A DNA stretch of 64,000 nucleotides, from assembly GCA_020637215.1 (NCBI GenBank), contig JACJWI010000001.1, positions 310,001 through 374,000 on the forward strand. Reading direction: 5' to 3'. Shown here piece by piece: positions 1-6,614 of the stretch. Both the position numbers and the translations under genes were made by a program. This DNA comes from Microthrixaceae bacterium. Its GTDB lineage: Bacteria > Actinomycetota > Acidimicrobiia > Acidimicrobiales > Microtrichaceae. Within the stretch, counting starts at the first letter, position 1, and each line of letters starts with the position of its first letter. A model generated the notes under the pieces. That model saw only the letters and a list, made by a program, of their open reading frames with translations. It was not told where the DNA came from and made no database searches.

Positions 1-2
1 GC

Positions 3-83
3 GGAGAGGCGCAGGAGGTCGAGAAGGTCGACTACGAGCCGAAGATGAACGTCACCCCCAACGCCGTCGCCACCAAGGACTGA
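3..83 (+). CDS. C-terminal end of an unidentified protein (partial)
   Basis: The third frame is open from the window edge to a TGA at 81-83 and encodes 26 residues ending in NAVATKD. The bias toward G/C at third codon positions fits a real gene, and the next gene on the opposite strand stops 20 bases later (convergent pair). The tail is charged and probably disordered. Nothing in it identifies the protein. Confidence 0.5.
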   Translation, partial: GEAQEVEKVDYEPKMNVTPNAVATKD

Positions 84-102
84 GCCCGAGCAGACCGCCC
101 CG

Positions 103-1572
103 TCAGTCCGTGCCGGGTCGCCGGTCCCGCTCGTGCTCGGCGTCGTCGCCGTCGGGCACCACCCCGCCCGGGTAGGTGCGGGCGAGCTCCTCGGGTGTCG
201 GGGTGCGCACCTCGCGGGCCGCCGCGGGCAGCAGGTCGACGATCGCCGCCATCATCGCCTCGGTGTCAGCCGCGACGTCCTCTCCACCGAGGGGCACCGG
301 TGCGCCGACGCGGACCCGCACCGTCGGCGGGTGCAGGACGTTGGTCAGATCGGGGACCTTGGCGCTACGGGGCCACACCTGCTCGGTGCCCCACAGCCCG
401 ATCGGGATCACCGGAACGCCGGTGGCGTGGGCCAGGCGCACCGCACCCCATCGGCCCTTGAGCTCGGGGTCGAAGAACGCCGGTCCGCGGGGGATGGTCC
501 CCTGGGGCATGAGGGCCACCAGCTGGCCCGCGGCGAGGGCCTCCTCGGCGGCCCGCAGCGGGGCGTCCGATCCGGTGCCACGATCGACGCGGATCCCTCC
601 GAGCGCCGTGGCGACCTCACCCACGATCGGAGCATCGAACACCTCCTTCTTGCCGAGGAAGCGCACCGGCCGTCCCCGACGGGCGATGGTGAAGCCGATG
701 GCCAGCGGGTCCAGGTAGGAGCGGTGGTTGCCCACCAGGATGGCGGGACCCTCGGCCGGGATGTGGTCGAGCCCGCCCAGGTCGAAGCGCACCCACGGGA
801 ACAGCTGGGGTTGGGCGAGCATGAACAGAACCTGCTGCGGTTCGATGCCCACGAACTTGGGGACACCGGCCGGCACGTCGAAGTGGACGACCGGCCAGCG
901 CCGGACCGTCGCCATGCCCAGCATGCGGGGGTCGGGGTTCACCACGGTGGGGTGGCCGACGATGCTCAGCAGCGGGGTGTCGTACCAGCTGTCGGAGTAG
1001 GCGTAGCTCGCCAGCAGGTCGACGTCGTTGTCGAGCACCCACTGCGAGACGGCCCGGGCCTTGCCCCGTCCCCACACGAACTCCCCGTCGATCGTGCCGT
1101 CGTAGCGGCCGTCCTCGGTGCCGTAGCGGGTGGCGACGACGTCGTCGAAGCCCAGGCGGTCGGCGAGCGGTCGGATCAGATCCTCGGGGGTCGTGGTGGC
1201 CATGACCAGCAGGCGCCCCGCGGCCCGGTGCTCGTCGATGAGCTGACGTGCGTACGGGAGCACGGCGTCGGCCAGCGGTTCAGCCGCCCACCGGGCGGCC
1301 TCTCGGACTGCGTCGACGGGCCAGCCTCTCGCCACCCGCGCTCCCTGCCGGCTGACCAGCATGGACGGGTAGGTCTCGCCGATCAGGTCGAACACCTTGA
1401 ACATGACCGACTCGATGCCCTGCGTGGAGCCCGACACCACTCCCGCGCGGCGCAGCGCCTCGCTCAGGATCGGACCGCTGGCGCCGATCAGCAGCGTGCG
1501 ATCGAGATCGAAGATGGCCGCGGCGCGGCGGTCCGACGATCCGCTGTCCGCCGTCGCCTGGGTGGTCTGCAT
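103..1572 (-). CDS. HAD-IB hydrolase fused to a 1-acylglycerol-3-phosphate acyltransferase (PlsC-like)
   Basis: This 489-residue protein has two domains. The N-terminal half is a HAD-superfamily phosphatase with the nucleophile motif FDLDRT at about residues 21-26. The C-terminal half (from about residue 270) is a glycerolipid acyltransferase with the HX4D motif in NHRSYLD and a PQGTIPRG substrate loop. Fusions of this type in actinomycetes are annotated as HAD-IB/PlsC proteins and are expected to act in phospholipid or storage-lipid synthesis at the membrane; the substrate cannot be read from sequence. The ATG at 1572 has an AGGAG six bases upstream (1580-1584), but that ribosome site lies in the junction with the IS110 element, whose transposase gene ends only 14 bases upstream in the same direction. 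Expression may therefore depend on read-through from the insertion element. Confidence 0.85.
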   Translation of the reverse strand: MQTTQATADSGSSDRRAAAIFDLDRTLLIGASGPILSEALRRAGVVSGSTQGIESVMFKVFDLIGETYPSMLVSRQGARVARGWPVDAVREAARWAAEPLADAVLPYARQLIDEHRAAGRLLVMATTTPEDLIRPLADRLGFDDVVATRYGTEDGRYDGTIDGEFVWGRGKARAVSQWVLDNDVDLLASYAYSDSWYDTPLLSIVGHPTVVNPDPRMLGMATVRRWPVVHFDVPAGVPKFVGIEPQQVLFMLAQPQLFPWVRFDLGGLDHIPAEGPAILVGNHRSYLDPLAIGFTIARRGRPVRFLGKKEVFDAPIVGEVATALGGIRVDRGTGSDAPLRAAEEALAAGQLVALMPQGTIPRGPAFFDPELKGRWGAVRLAHATGVPVIPIGLWGTEQVWPRSAKVPDLTNVLHPPTVRVRVGAPVPLGGEDVAADTEAMMAAIVDLLPAAAREVRTPTPEELARTYPGGVVPDGDDAEHERDRRPGTD

Positions 1573-1578
1573 GCTTTG

Positions 1579-2728
1579 CTCCTATGTCAAGCGGCAGCCG
1601 CGAGCAAGTCTGCGGGTGCTGCTTGAGCGGGTTGCGCGTCTGCGAGCAGGGCTCGGTAGACGACGTCGGAGAGGCGCCGTTTCAGGCCTCTGATTGCTTC
1701 GGTCTTGGTCTTGTGGTCTTGGGTTGTTCGCCGTTCGAGGTAGGCGATGGCGTCGTCGTGGCATCGCATCTGCGTGATCGCGATGCGGTGGATCGCCGCG
1801 TTGAGCTGTCGGTTCCCGGTGCGTGAGAGACGGTGCCGTTCTCTGTTCCCGGACCAGACCGGCAGCGGTGCGGTGCCGTTGTGTCGGGCGTAGGCGTCCT
1901 TGTGCTTGAACCGGCGAACGTCGGCGGTCTCGGCGACGATCTTGGCGGCGGTGAGCGCTCCGACACCGACCAGGGCCATGAGCGTCGGAGCAAGCTCGTT
2001 GACGATGTCGGTGATCTCGCGTTCGAGCGCTCGTTCGCGCACGGTCAGGTCTCGGACGTGAGTGACGATCTCTGCGGCGATACGCGCGACGGGTCCCGCG
2101 AAGCTCTCCAGCCGGGCCGTGATGGCATCGAGGTTCTTGATCGCGATGAGCGAACGCGCCGGCGGGTCCCACGACGCGTCGAGCTCGTGGAGGTGCCACC
2201 GAAGCCTGTTCAGGCAACGGGTCCGCTCCGCGACCAGGTCCTCGCGGTGATCAACCAGCAGGCGCAGCTCACGCGCCGGACCATCCAGCTGAGCCACCGG
2301 CAGGTCTGGGTTGCGCAGCGCGGCTTGAGCGACCGCCAAGGCGTCGATCGGGTCGGACTTGCCATACGTGCGGGCCGCATCGCGGGCATGGGCCATCAGC
2401 TTCGGCGGGACCCGCACGATGCGTTCCCCAGCGGCGAGCATGTCGACCTCGAGGCGTCGTGACAGGTGACGGCAGTCCTCGACCGCCCACTGCCGGTCGG
2501 GGCCGATCTGGTCGGCCCACCGGATGATGTCGAGGTGGTCAGCACTCGTTGTGGCGGTGGTGGTCTTGGTGCCGAGCTGGCGGCCGACGTCGTCGACCGC
2601 GACGACGGTATGGGTGCGCTTGTGCGCATCGATGCCGAGGGTGATCATGAGGCTCTGGTCGCCTTTCACGTGGGTGATCCGGACCAGAACCGGTCGGTGG
2701 GCACACCTCAGTGGGGGCGATGCCACGC
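1579..2728 (-). mobile_element. IS110-family insertion sequence (boundaries tentative)
   Basis: The element carries a single IS110-type transposase gene. An 8-bp direct repeat GCTCCTAT occurs at 1578-1585, just past the transposase stop, and at 2727-2734, upstream of its start; both copies run on into CAAGC. It may mark the two junctions. The site CATG-CTTTG-CTCCTA at 1570-1584 matches the target consensus reported for mycobacterial IS900 (CATG, 4-6 bases, CNCCTT), which lies between a start codon and its ribosome site. IS110 elements have no terminal inverted repeats, so the ends cannot be fixed from one copy. The left end could lie anywhere up to the 6C RNA terminator near 2905. Confidence 0.5.
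1587..2648 (-). CDS. IS110-family transposase
   Basis: This is a 353-residue recombinase of normal length for the family. The N-terminal DEDD (RuvC-like) domain starts with GIDAHKRTHT. The C-terminal Transposase_20 domain has the helix-hairpin-helix segment VGVGALTAAKI and the serine-bearing region around PVWSGNRERHRLSRTGNRQL. IS110 enzymes work with a bridge RNA made from the element's own non-coding end to pair donor and target DNA. The ATG at 2648 was chosen because MITLGIDAHK is the usual family N-terminus; the frame is open much further upstream, but that part looks non-coding. The gene appears intact, with no frameshift. Confidence 0.95.
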   Translation of the reverse strand: MITLGIDAHKRTHTVVAVDDVGRQLGTKTTTATTSADHLDIIRWADQIGPDRQWAVEDCRHLSRRLEVDMLAAGERIVRVPPKLMAHARDAARTYGKSDPIDALAVAQAALRNPDLPVAQLDGPARELRLLVDHREDLVAERTRCLNRLRWHLHELDASWDPPARSLIAIKNLDAITARLESFAGPVARIAAEIVTHVRDLTVRERALEREITDIVNELAPTLMALVGVGALTAAKIVAETADVRRFKHKDAYARHNGTAPLPVWSGNRERHRLSRTGNRQLNAAIHRIAITQMRCHDDAIAYLERRTTQDHKTKTEAIRGLKRRLSDVVYRALLADAQPAQAAPADLLAAAA

Positions 2729-2789
2729 TCCTATCAAGCCACGCCGGCCGGTTCTGCGCGTCCGGAAGCCGGCAGAAAGCATGACGGCC
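2685..2789 (-). ncRNA. Structured leader upstream of the IS110 transposase, candidate bridge RNA (speculative)
   Basis: IS110-group elements encode a guide RNA upstream of the transposase, in the same direction. Here the leader can fold. A 9-bp helix joins 2685-2693 with 2748-2756. An alternative stem-internal loop-stem pairs 2746-2750 with 2785-2789 and 2752-2757 with 2772-2777, leaving seven unpaired bases at 2778-2784. Bases 2776-2783 (AAAGCATG), partly in that loop, are the reverse complement of CATGCTTT at 1570-1577, directly beside the insertion junction. The placement fits a target guide, but the match is short and sits on the 5' rather than the expected 3' side of the loop. If the element ends at 2728, this RNA would lie outside it. 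Confidence 0.25.
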
Positions 2790-2904
2790 ACGATCGGCAG
2801 AGAACCTACGAGCCAAGCTCCCAGACACCGACCAGAGTGACACTGATGTGGAACCTATCGGTCCGGCCGGCGTCGTGGGATGGCGGATCACCCCGTCGAG
2901 CGGT

Positions 2905-3038
2905 GGAAAAAGGCTGAAGGACTGGCCGGGGGGAGCCAGTCCTTCAGCAGTGCCCCTACGGTCCAGGGGGGGATGGACCGTGGTGCTGAACCGAGTGGGA
3001 CGGGGGGGGATGTCCTCTGACCTCGGTCGTTCTTGGTG
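2905..3038 (-). ncRNA. 6C small RNA
   Basis: The minus strand shows three consecutive hairpins whose loops each hold a run of cytosines, the defining feature of the actinobacterial 6C RNA (B11 in mycobacteria). Stems are 3022-3026 with 2991-2995 (plus an inner 3012-3015 with 2998-3001) around eight C; 2974-2981 with 2958-2965 around seven C; and 2935-2948 with 2913-2926 around six C. The last is a 14-bp stem followed by five T at 2911-2907, an intrinsic terminator. Family members regulate mRNAs by pairing G-rich ribosome sites with the C-rich loops. Start is inferred from the promoter at 3045-3073, giving a transcript near 134 nucleotides. Confidence 0.9.
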
Positions 3039-3044
3039 AGCACC

Positions 3045-3073
3045 ACGATAGCCAGGAGCAAGCAATCGGTCAA
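3045..3073 (-). promoter_or_regulatory. Promoter of the 6C RNA
   Basis: Reading the minus strand, TTGACC (3073-3068) and TATCGT (3050-3045) are separated by exactly 17 bases and lie about seven bases before the inferred 6C RNA start. This is a good match to a housekeeping sigma-A promoter. It overlaps the upstream region of the divergent LysR gene, so the two transcripts share a control region. Confidence 0.75.
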
Positions 3074-3108
3074 GAATATCTGGGAGATAGTTGGTATCGT
3101 GGCTGGCG

Positions 3109-4032
3109 ATGGATCGGAAGCAGCTGCGAGCATTCGTCGCCGTCGCCGAGCAGCGGTCGTTCTCGGCCGGGGCTCGGGTGCTCGGCACCGTCCAGTCCAA
3201 CGTGTCGGCCCACGTGGCACGGCTCGAGAAGCAACTCGGGGTGCTGCTCATCGACCGCTCCACCAACGAGCTCACCGACGAGGGCCGCGTGGTCTTCGAG
3301 CGGGCCCGTCGCATCGAGGGCGAGTTCGAAGCCCTCGACGCGGACGTCGCGTCGCTCCGCGACGTCGTGTCCGGATCGGTCCGACTCGGAGCGATCGGCA
3401 CCACCGCCCGCTGGCTGGTCGCTCCCCTCCTCGATTCTGTCACCGCCCAGTACCCCGAGATCCGGGTGATCGTGCTCGATGCCACCACGACCTCGCTCGT
3501 GCCGAACCTGGCGTCTGGAGCGGTTGACCTCGCCATCGTGAACCTCCCGGTCGACGAGACCGACCTGCTGGTCGAGCCCCTCTTCGACGAGGACCGCATC
3601 CTGATCGTCCCCGACGGCCATCCTCTGGCCGACCACGACTCGGTCACCCTGTCGGAGCTCTCCCGCCACGAACTGCTGCTCGAGGCCCGGGGCACGGCGT
3701 TCCGCGACGTGCTCGACCAGGCGGCCACCGCCGAGGGTGTGGTCCTGCGCCCCAAGGCCGAGCTCGACGGGATGCGACTGCTGGCCTCGCTGGTGTTCGC
3801 CGGCTTCGGGGCCGGAGTCGTCCCCGCGTCCGCCATCCCCCCGAACGTCGAGGCGACCTGGCGGCGGATCCCGGTCGAGGGCGTCCCCGGCCGCAGCGTC
3901 GGACTGGCCCGACGGCGCAGGGGGCTGCCCACCGCCGCCCAGCGCGTCGTCGCCGAGCAGATCCGCCGAACCATCGCCGAGGGCGCAGCATCGGTTCCCG
4001 GCGTCTACCCGACTCTGCGACCGGCGACCTGA
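3109..4032 (+). CDS. LysR-family transcriptional regulator
   Basis: This 307-residue protein has the usual LysR layout: an N-terminal winged helix-turn-helix (DRKQLRAFVAVAEQRSFSAG, residues 2-21, through about 60) and a periplasmic-binding-like effector domain. The effector and target genes are unknown. The ATG at 3109 gives the standard N-terminus and is preceded by TATCGT eight bases upstream, suggesting a leaderless mRNA. A TTG at 3091 with GGGAG four to five bases before it is an alternative. Citrate synthase follows on the same strand after 127 bases and is a possible but unproven target. Confidence 0.9.
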   Translation: MDRKQLRAFVAVAEQRSFSAGARVLGTVQSNVSAHVARLEKQLGVLLIDRSTNELTDEGRVVFERARRIEGEFEALDADVASLRDVVSGSVRLGAIGTTARWLVAPLLDSVTAQYPEIRVIVLDATTTSLVPNLASGAVDLAIVNLPVDETDLLVEPLFDEDRILIVPDGHPLADHDSVTLSELSRHELLLEARGTAFRDVLDQAATAEGVVLRPKAELDGMRLLASLVFAGFGAGVVPASAIPPNVEATWRRIPVEGVPGRSVGLARRRRGLPTAAQRVVAEQIRRTIAEGAASVPGVYPTLRPAT

Positions 4033-4159
4033 ACGCCGCCGCACTGTTCCCGGGCGGCGACGGAGCTGGCCGGGATGCAGCGTCGAGGCAGTGACGGCGA
4101 GCACACGGCTCCCAGCGCCGTAGGATGGCACCGGACGATCCTTCCCCCAGGAGACGCAC

Positions 4160-5425
4160 GTGGCCGACAGCATCACCATCACCGACAACCGGACGGGGGA
4201 ATCGCTCGAGGTACCGATCCTCGACGGCGGCATCGACGCCAAGGCGTGGTCCAAGCTCCTGCCGGGGATCTGGTTCCACGACCCCGGCTTCGGATCCACC
4301 TCCGGTGCGGCGTCGTCGATCACCGAGCTCGACGGCGAGGCCGGCTTCCTGCGCTACCGCGGCTACCCGATCGAGCAGCTGGCCGAGTCCTCGAGCTACC
4401 TCGAGGTCGCCTACCTGCTGATCCACGGCGAGCTGCCCACCCCGGAGCAGTTCGAGAACTGGCGCTACGAGATCACCCACCACACGTTCATCCACGAGAA
4501 CGTGCGCAAGCGCTTCATGGAGGGCTTCCACCACGACGCACACCCGATGGGCATGCTCGTGTCGACCATCGCCGCGCTGTCGACGTTCTACCCAGAGGCG
4601 CGCGAGCTGACGCCCGACGTCATGATGAAGCAGGTCGTCCGCCTGATCGCCAAGATGCCGACACTCGCCGCGGGAGCGTTCCGCCACAGCGTCGGGATGC
4701 CCTTCGTCTACCCGGACAACAGCCTGGACTTCGCCGCCAACTTCCTGTCGATGATGTGGAAGACCGCCGAGCCCCGCTACGACGCCAACCCGGTCCTGGC
4801 CCGGGCGCTCGACGTGCTGTTCATCCTCCACGCCGACCACGAGCAGAACTGCTCCACCACCGCCATGCGCACCGTCGGCAGCGCGCACGCCGACCCGTAC
4901 GTGGCCACCGCCGCGGCCACCGCCGCGCTCTACGGTCCGCGCCACGGCGGAGCCAACGAGGCGGTCATCCGGATGCTCACCGAGATCGGCGACATCGAGC
5001 ACGTCCCCGCCTACGTCGAGCGGGTCAAGGCGGGCGACATCCGGCTCCAGGGCTTCGGCCACCGGGTCTACAAGAACTACGACCCCCGGGCCCGCATCAT
5101 CAAGAAGACCGCCGACGAGGTGTTCGAGGTCACCGGCAAGAACCCGCTGCTCGACATCGCCCTCAAGCTCGAGGAGGTGGCGCTGTCGGACCCGTACTTC
5201 ACCGACCGTCGCCTCTACCCCAACGTCGACTTCTACTCGGGTCTCATCTACCAGGCGATGGGATTCCCGATGGACATGTTCACCGTGCTGTTCGCCATCC
5301 CCCGCACCGCCGGATGGCTCTCGCACTACCTGGAGCTGCTCGACCAGGACAGCCGCATCTACCGGCCCCGCCAGCTCTACGTCGGCCATCCCGTCCGGGA
5401 CTACACGCCGATCGAGCGTCGCTGA
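4160..5425 (+). CDS. gltA: Citrate synthase
   Basis: The 421-residue enzyme condenses oxaloacetate and acetyl-CoA to citrate, the entry step of the TCA cycle. Signature segments are HGGANEAV, the catalytic-histidine segment GFGHRVYKNYDPRA, and the C-terminal FAIPRTAGW. Length and the extra N-terminal domain (MADSITITDNRTG) fit the type II, hexameric, NADH-sensitive class. The GTG start at 4160 has AGGAG at 4149-4153, six bases upstream. It stands between the LysR gene and an acyl-CoA dehydrogenase, both on the same strand. Confidence 0.95.
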   Translation: MADSITITDNRTGESLEVPILDGGIDAKAWSKLLPGIWFHDPGFGSTSGAASSITELDGEAGFLRYRGYPIEQLAESSSYLEVAYLLIHGELPTPEQFENWRYEITHHTFIHENVRKRFMEGFHHDAHPMGMLVSTIAALSTFYPEARELTPDVMMKQVVRLIAKMPTLAAGAFRHSVGMPFVYPDNSLDFAANFLSMMWKTAEPRYDANPVLARALDVLFILHADHEQNCSTTAMRTVGSAHADPYVATAAATAALYGPRHGGANEAVIRMLTEIGDIEHVPAYVERVKAGDIRLQGFGHRVYKNYDPRARIIKKTADEVFEVTGKNPLLDIALKLEEVALSDPYFTDRRLYPNVDFYSGLIYQAMGFPMDMFTVLFAIPRTAGWLSHYLELLDQDSRIYRPRQLYVGHPVRDYTPIERR

Positions 5426-5477
5426 GCGACCGGTTCCGCCGTCCGCCCGGGCCTCGACCCGACACGACGGCTCCGCC

Positions 5478-6614
5478 ATGGACTTCCGCTGGCCCGACCC
5501 CATCGCCGAGCTGTCCGCCGAAGCCCACCGGGTCGGCCGTGCCGCAGCCGCGTCGCGGGCGGTGCGCGAGGACTCCTGGCTGATCGGCACCTCCCGGGAG
5601 TTCTCCCTGGAGCTCGCCGAACGGGGCTGGCTGGGCATGACCTGGCCGGTCGAAGAAGGCGGCGGCGGCCGAAGCGCGCTGGAGCGCTTCGCGGTGTTCG
5701 AGGCGCTCATCTCCGAGGGTGCACCGCTGGCGACATCGTGGTTCGCCGACCGTCAGATCGGACCGACCCTGCTGCAGTTCGGCACCCCCGAGCAGCGCGC
5801 CCGGTGGCTCCCCGAGATCATCGCCGGGCGCTCCGCCTGGTCGATTGGGATGAGCGAGCCCGACGCCGGCTCCGACGTGGCATCGCTGCGGACCCCGGCC
5901 GTGCGCCGCGGCGACCGCTGGGTGGTGAACGGCCAGAAGATCTGGACCTCGGGTGCCGCGGACGCCGACTGGTGCTACCTGATCGCCCGCACCGACCCCG
6001 ACGCCCCCGCCCACGCCGGGCTGTCCGAACTCGTCGTCGACCTGCACTCCCCGGGGATCGACATCCGCCCGATCGTCGACGCCACCGGCAACGCCCACTT
6101 CTGCGAGGTGCACCTCGACGGCGTCGAGGTGCCGACCGAGAACCTGGTCGGCGCCGAGAACGGCAGCTTCAAGCAGGTCATGCGCCAGATGGAGCACGAA
6201 CGGGGCGGGATCGACCGGCTGGTGTCGAACCGGCGCCTGTACCTCGATGTCGTCGGTGCCGTGCACCACGACGACCCGCTCGTACGCCAGGAGGTCGCCG
6301 CGCTCGAGTCCGGCTACCGGATCGGGCGCCTCATGGTCCTGCGCGAGGTCCTCGGCCAGGCGCCCCCCGGGTTCTCGGCGGTGACGAAGACGTTCTGCAC
6401 CGAGTTCGAGCAGCGCGTCGCGGACCTGTGCGCACGGGTCGCCGGCGCGGATGCCCTCCTGTGGGACCGCGTCGCCCGCAACGTCTGCTACGCGCCCGCC
6501 TACACGATCATGGGCGGAACCACGTCGATCCTGCGCAACATCGTCGGCGAACGGGTCCTGGGGCTCCCCCGTGAACCCCGACCGGAGCGGTCAACCCAGG
6601 TGGCGGACCGGTAG
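5478..6614 (+). CDS. Acyl-CoA dehydrogenase family protein
   Basis: This 378-residue flavoprotein has the family's FAD/substrate segment GMSEPDAGSDVASLRT, a mid-domain WVVNGQKIWTSGA, and a C-terminal GGTTSILRNIVGERVLG. It should oxidise an acyl-CoA (or a CoA-thioester side chain, as in FadE17-type enzymes) and pass electrons to ETF. The substrate cannot be assigned. The start is the ATG at 5478; no strong ribosome site is seen. Its last 24 bases overlap the 3' end of the convergent Pat-like gene. Confidence 0.88.
   Translation: MDFRWPDPIAELSAEAHRVGRAAAASRAVREDSWLIGTSREFSLELAERGWLGMTWPVEEGGGGRSALERFAVFEALISEGAPLATSWFADRQIGPTLLQFGTPEQRARWLPEIIAGRSAWSIGMSEPDAGSDVASLRTPAVRRGDRWVVNGQKIWTSGAADADWCYLIARTDPDAPAHAGLSELVVDLHSPGIDIRPIVDATGNAHFCEVHLDGVEVPTENLVGAENGSFKQVMRQMEHERGGIDRLVSNRRLYLDVVGAVHHDDPLVRQEVAALESGYRIGRLMVLREVLGQAPPGFSAVTKTFCTEFEQRVADLCARVAGADALLWDRVARNVCYAPAYTIMGGTTSILRNIVGERVLGLPREPRPERSTQVADR

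Noticed and set aside
2649..3974. Very long minus-strand reading frame extending the transposase by over 400 residues
   Set aside because: The extension runs through the 6C RNA gene and antisense to the LysR gene; its composition is that of high-GC antisense noise, and the normal transposase start is at 2648.
3644..5710. Long minus-strand reading frame antisense to LysR and citrate synthase
   Set aside because: Third-position GC and family motifs support the plus-strand genes; the antisense product resembles no family. Similar antisense frames opposite nrdJ, FtsK, the methylase and DapE were dropped for the same reason.
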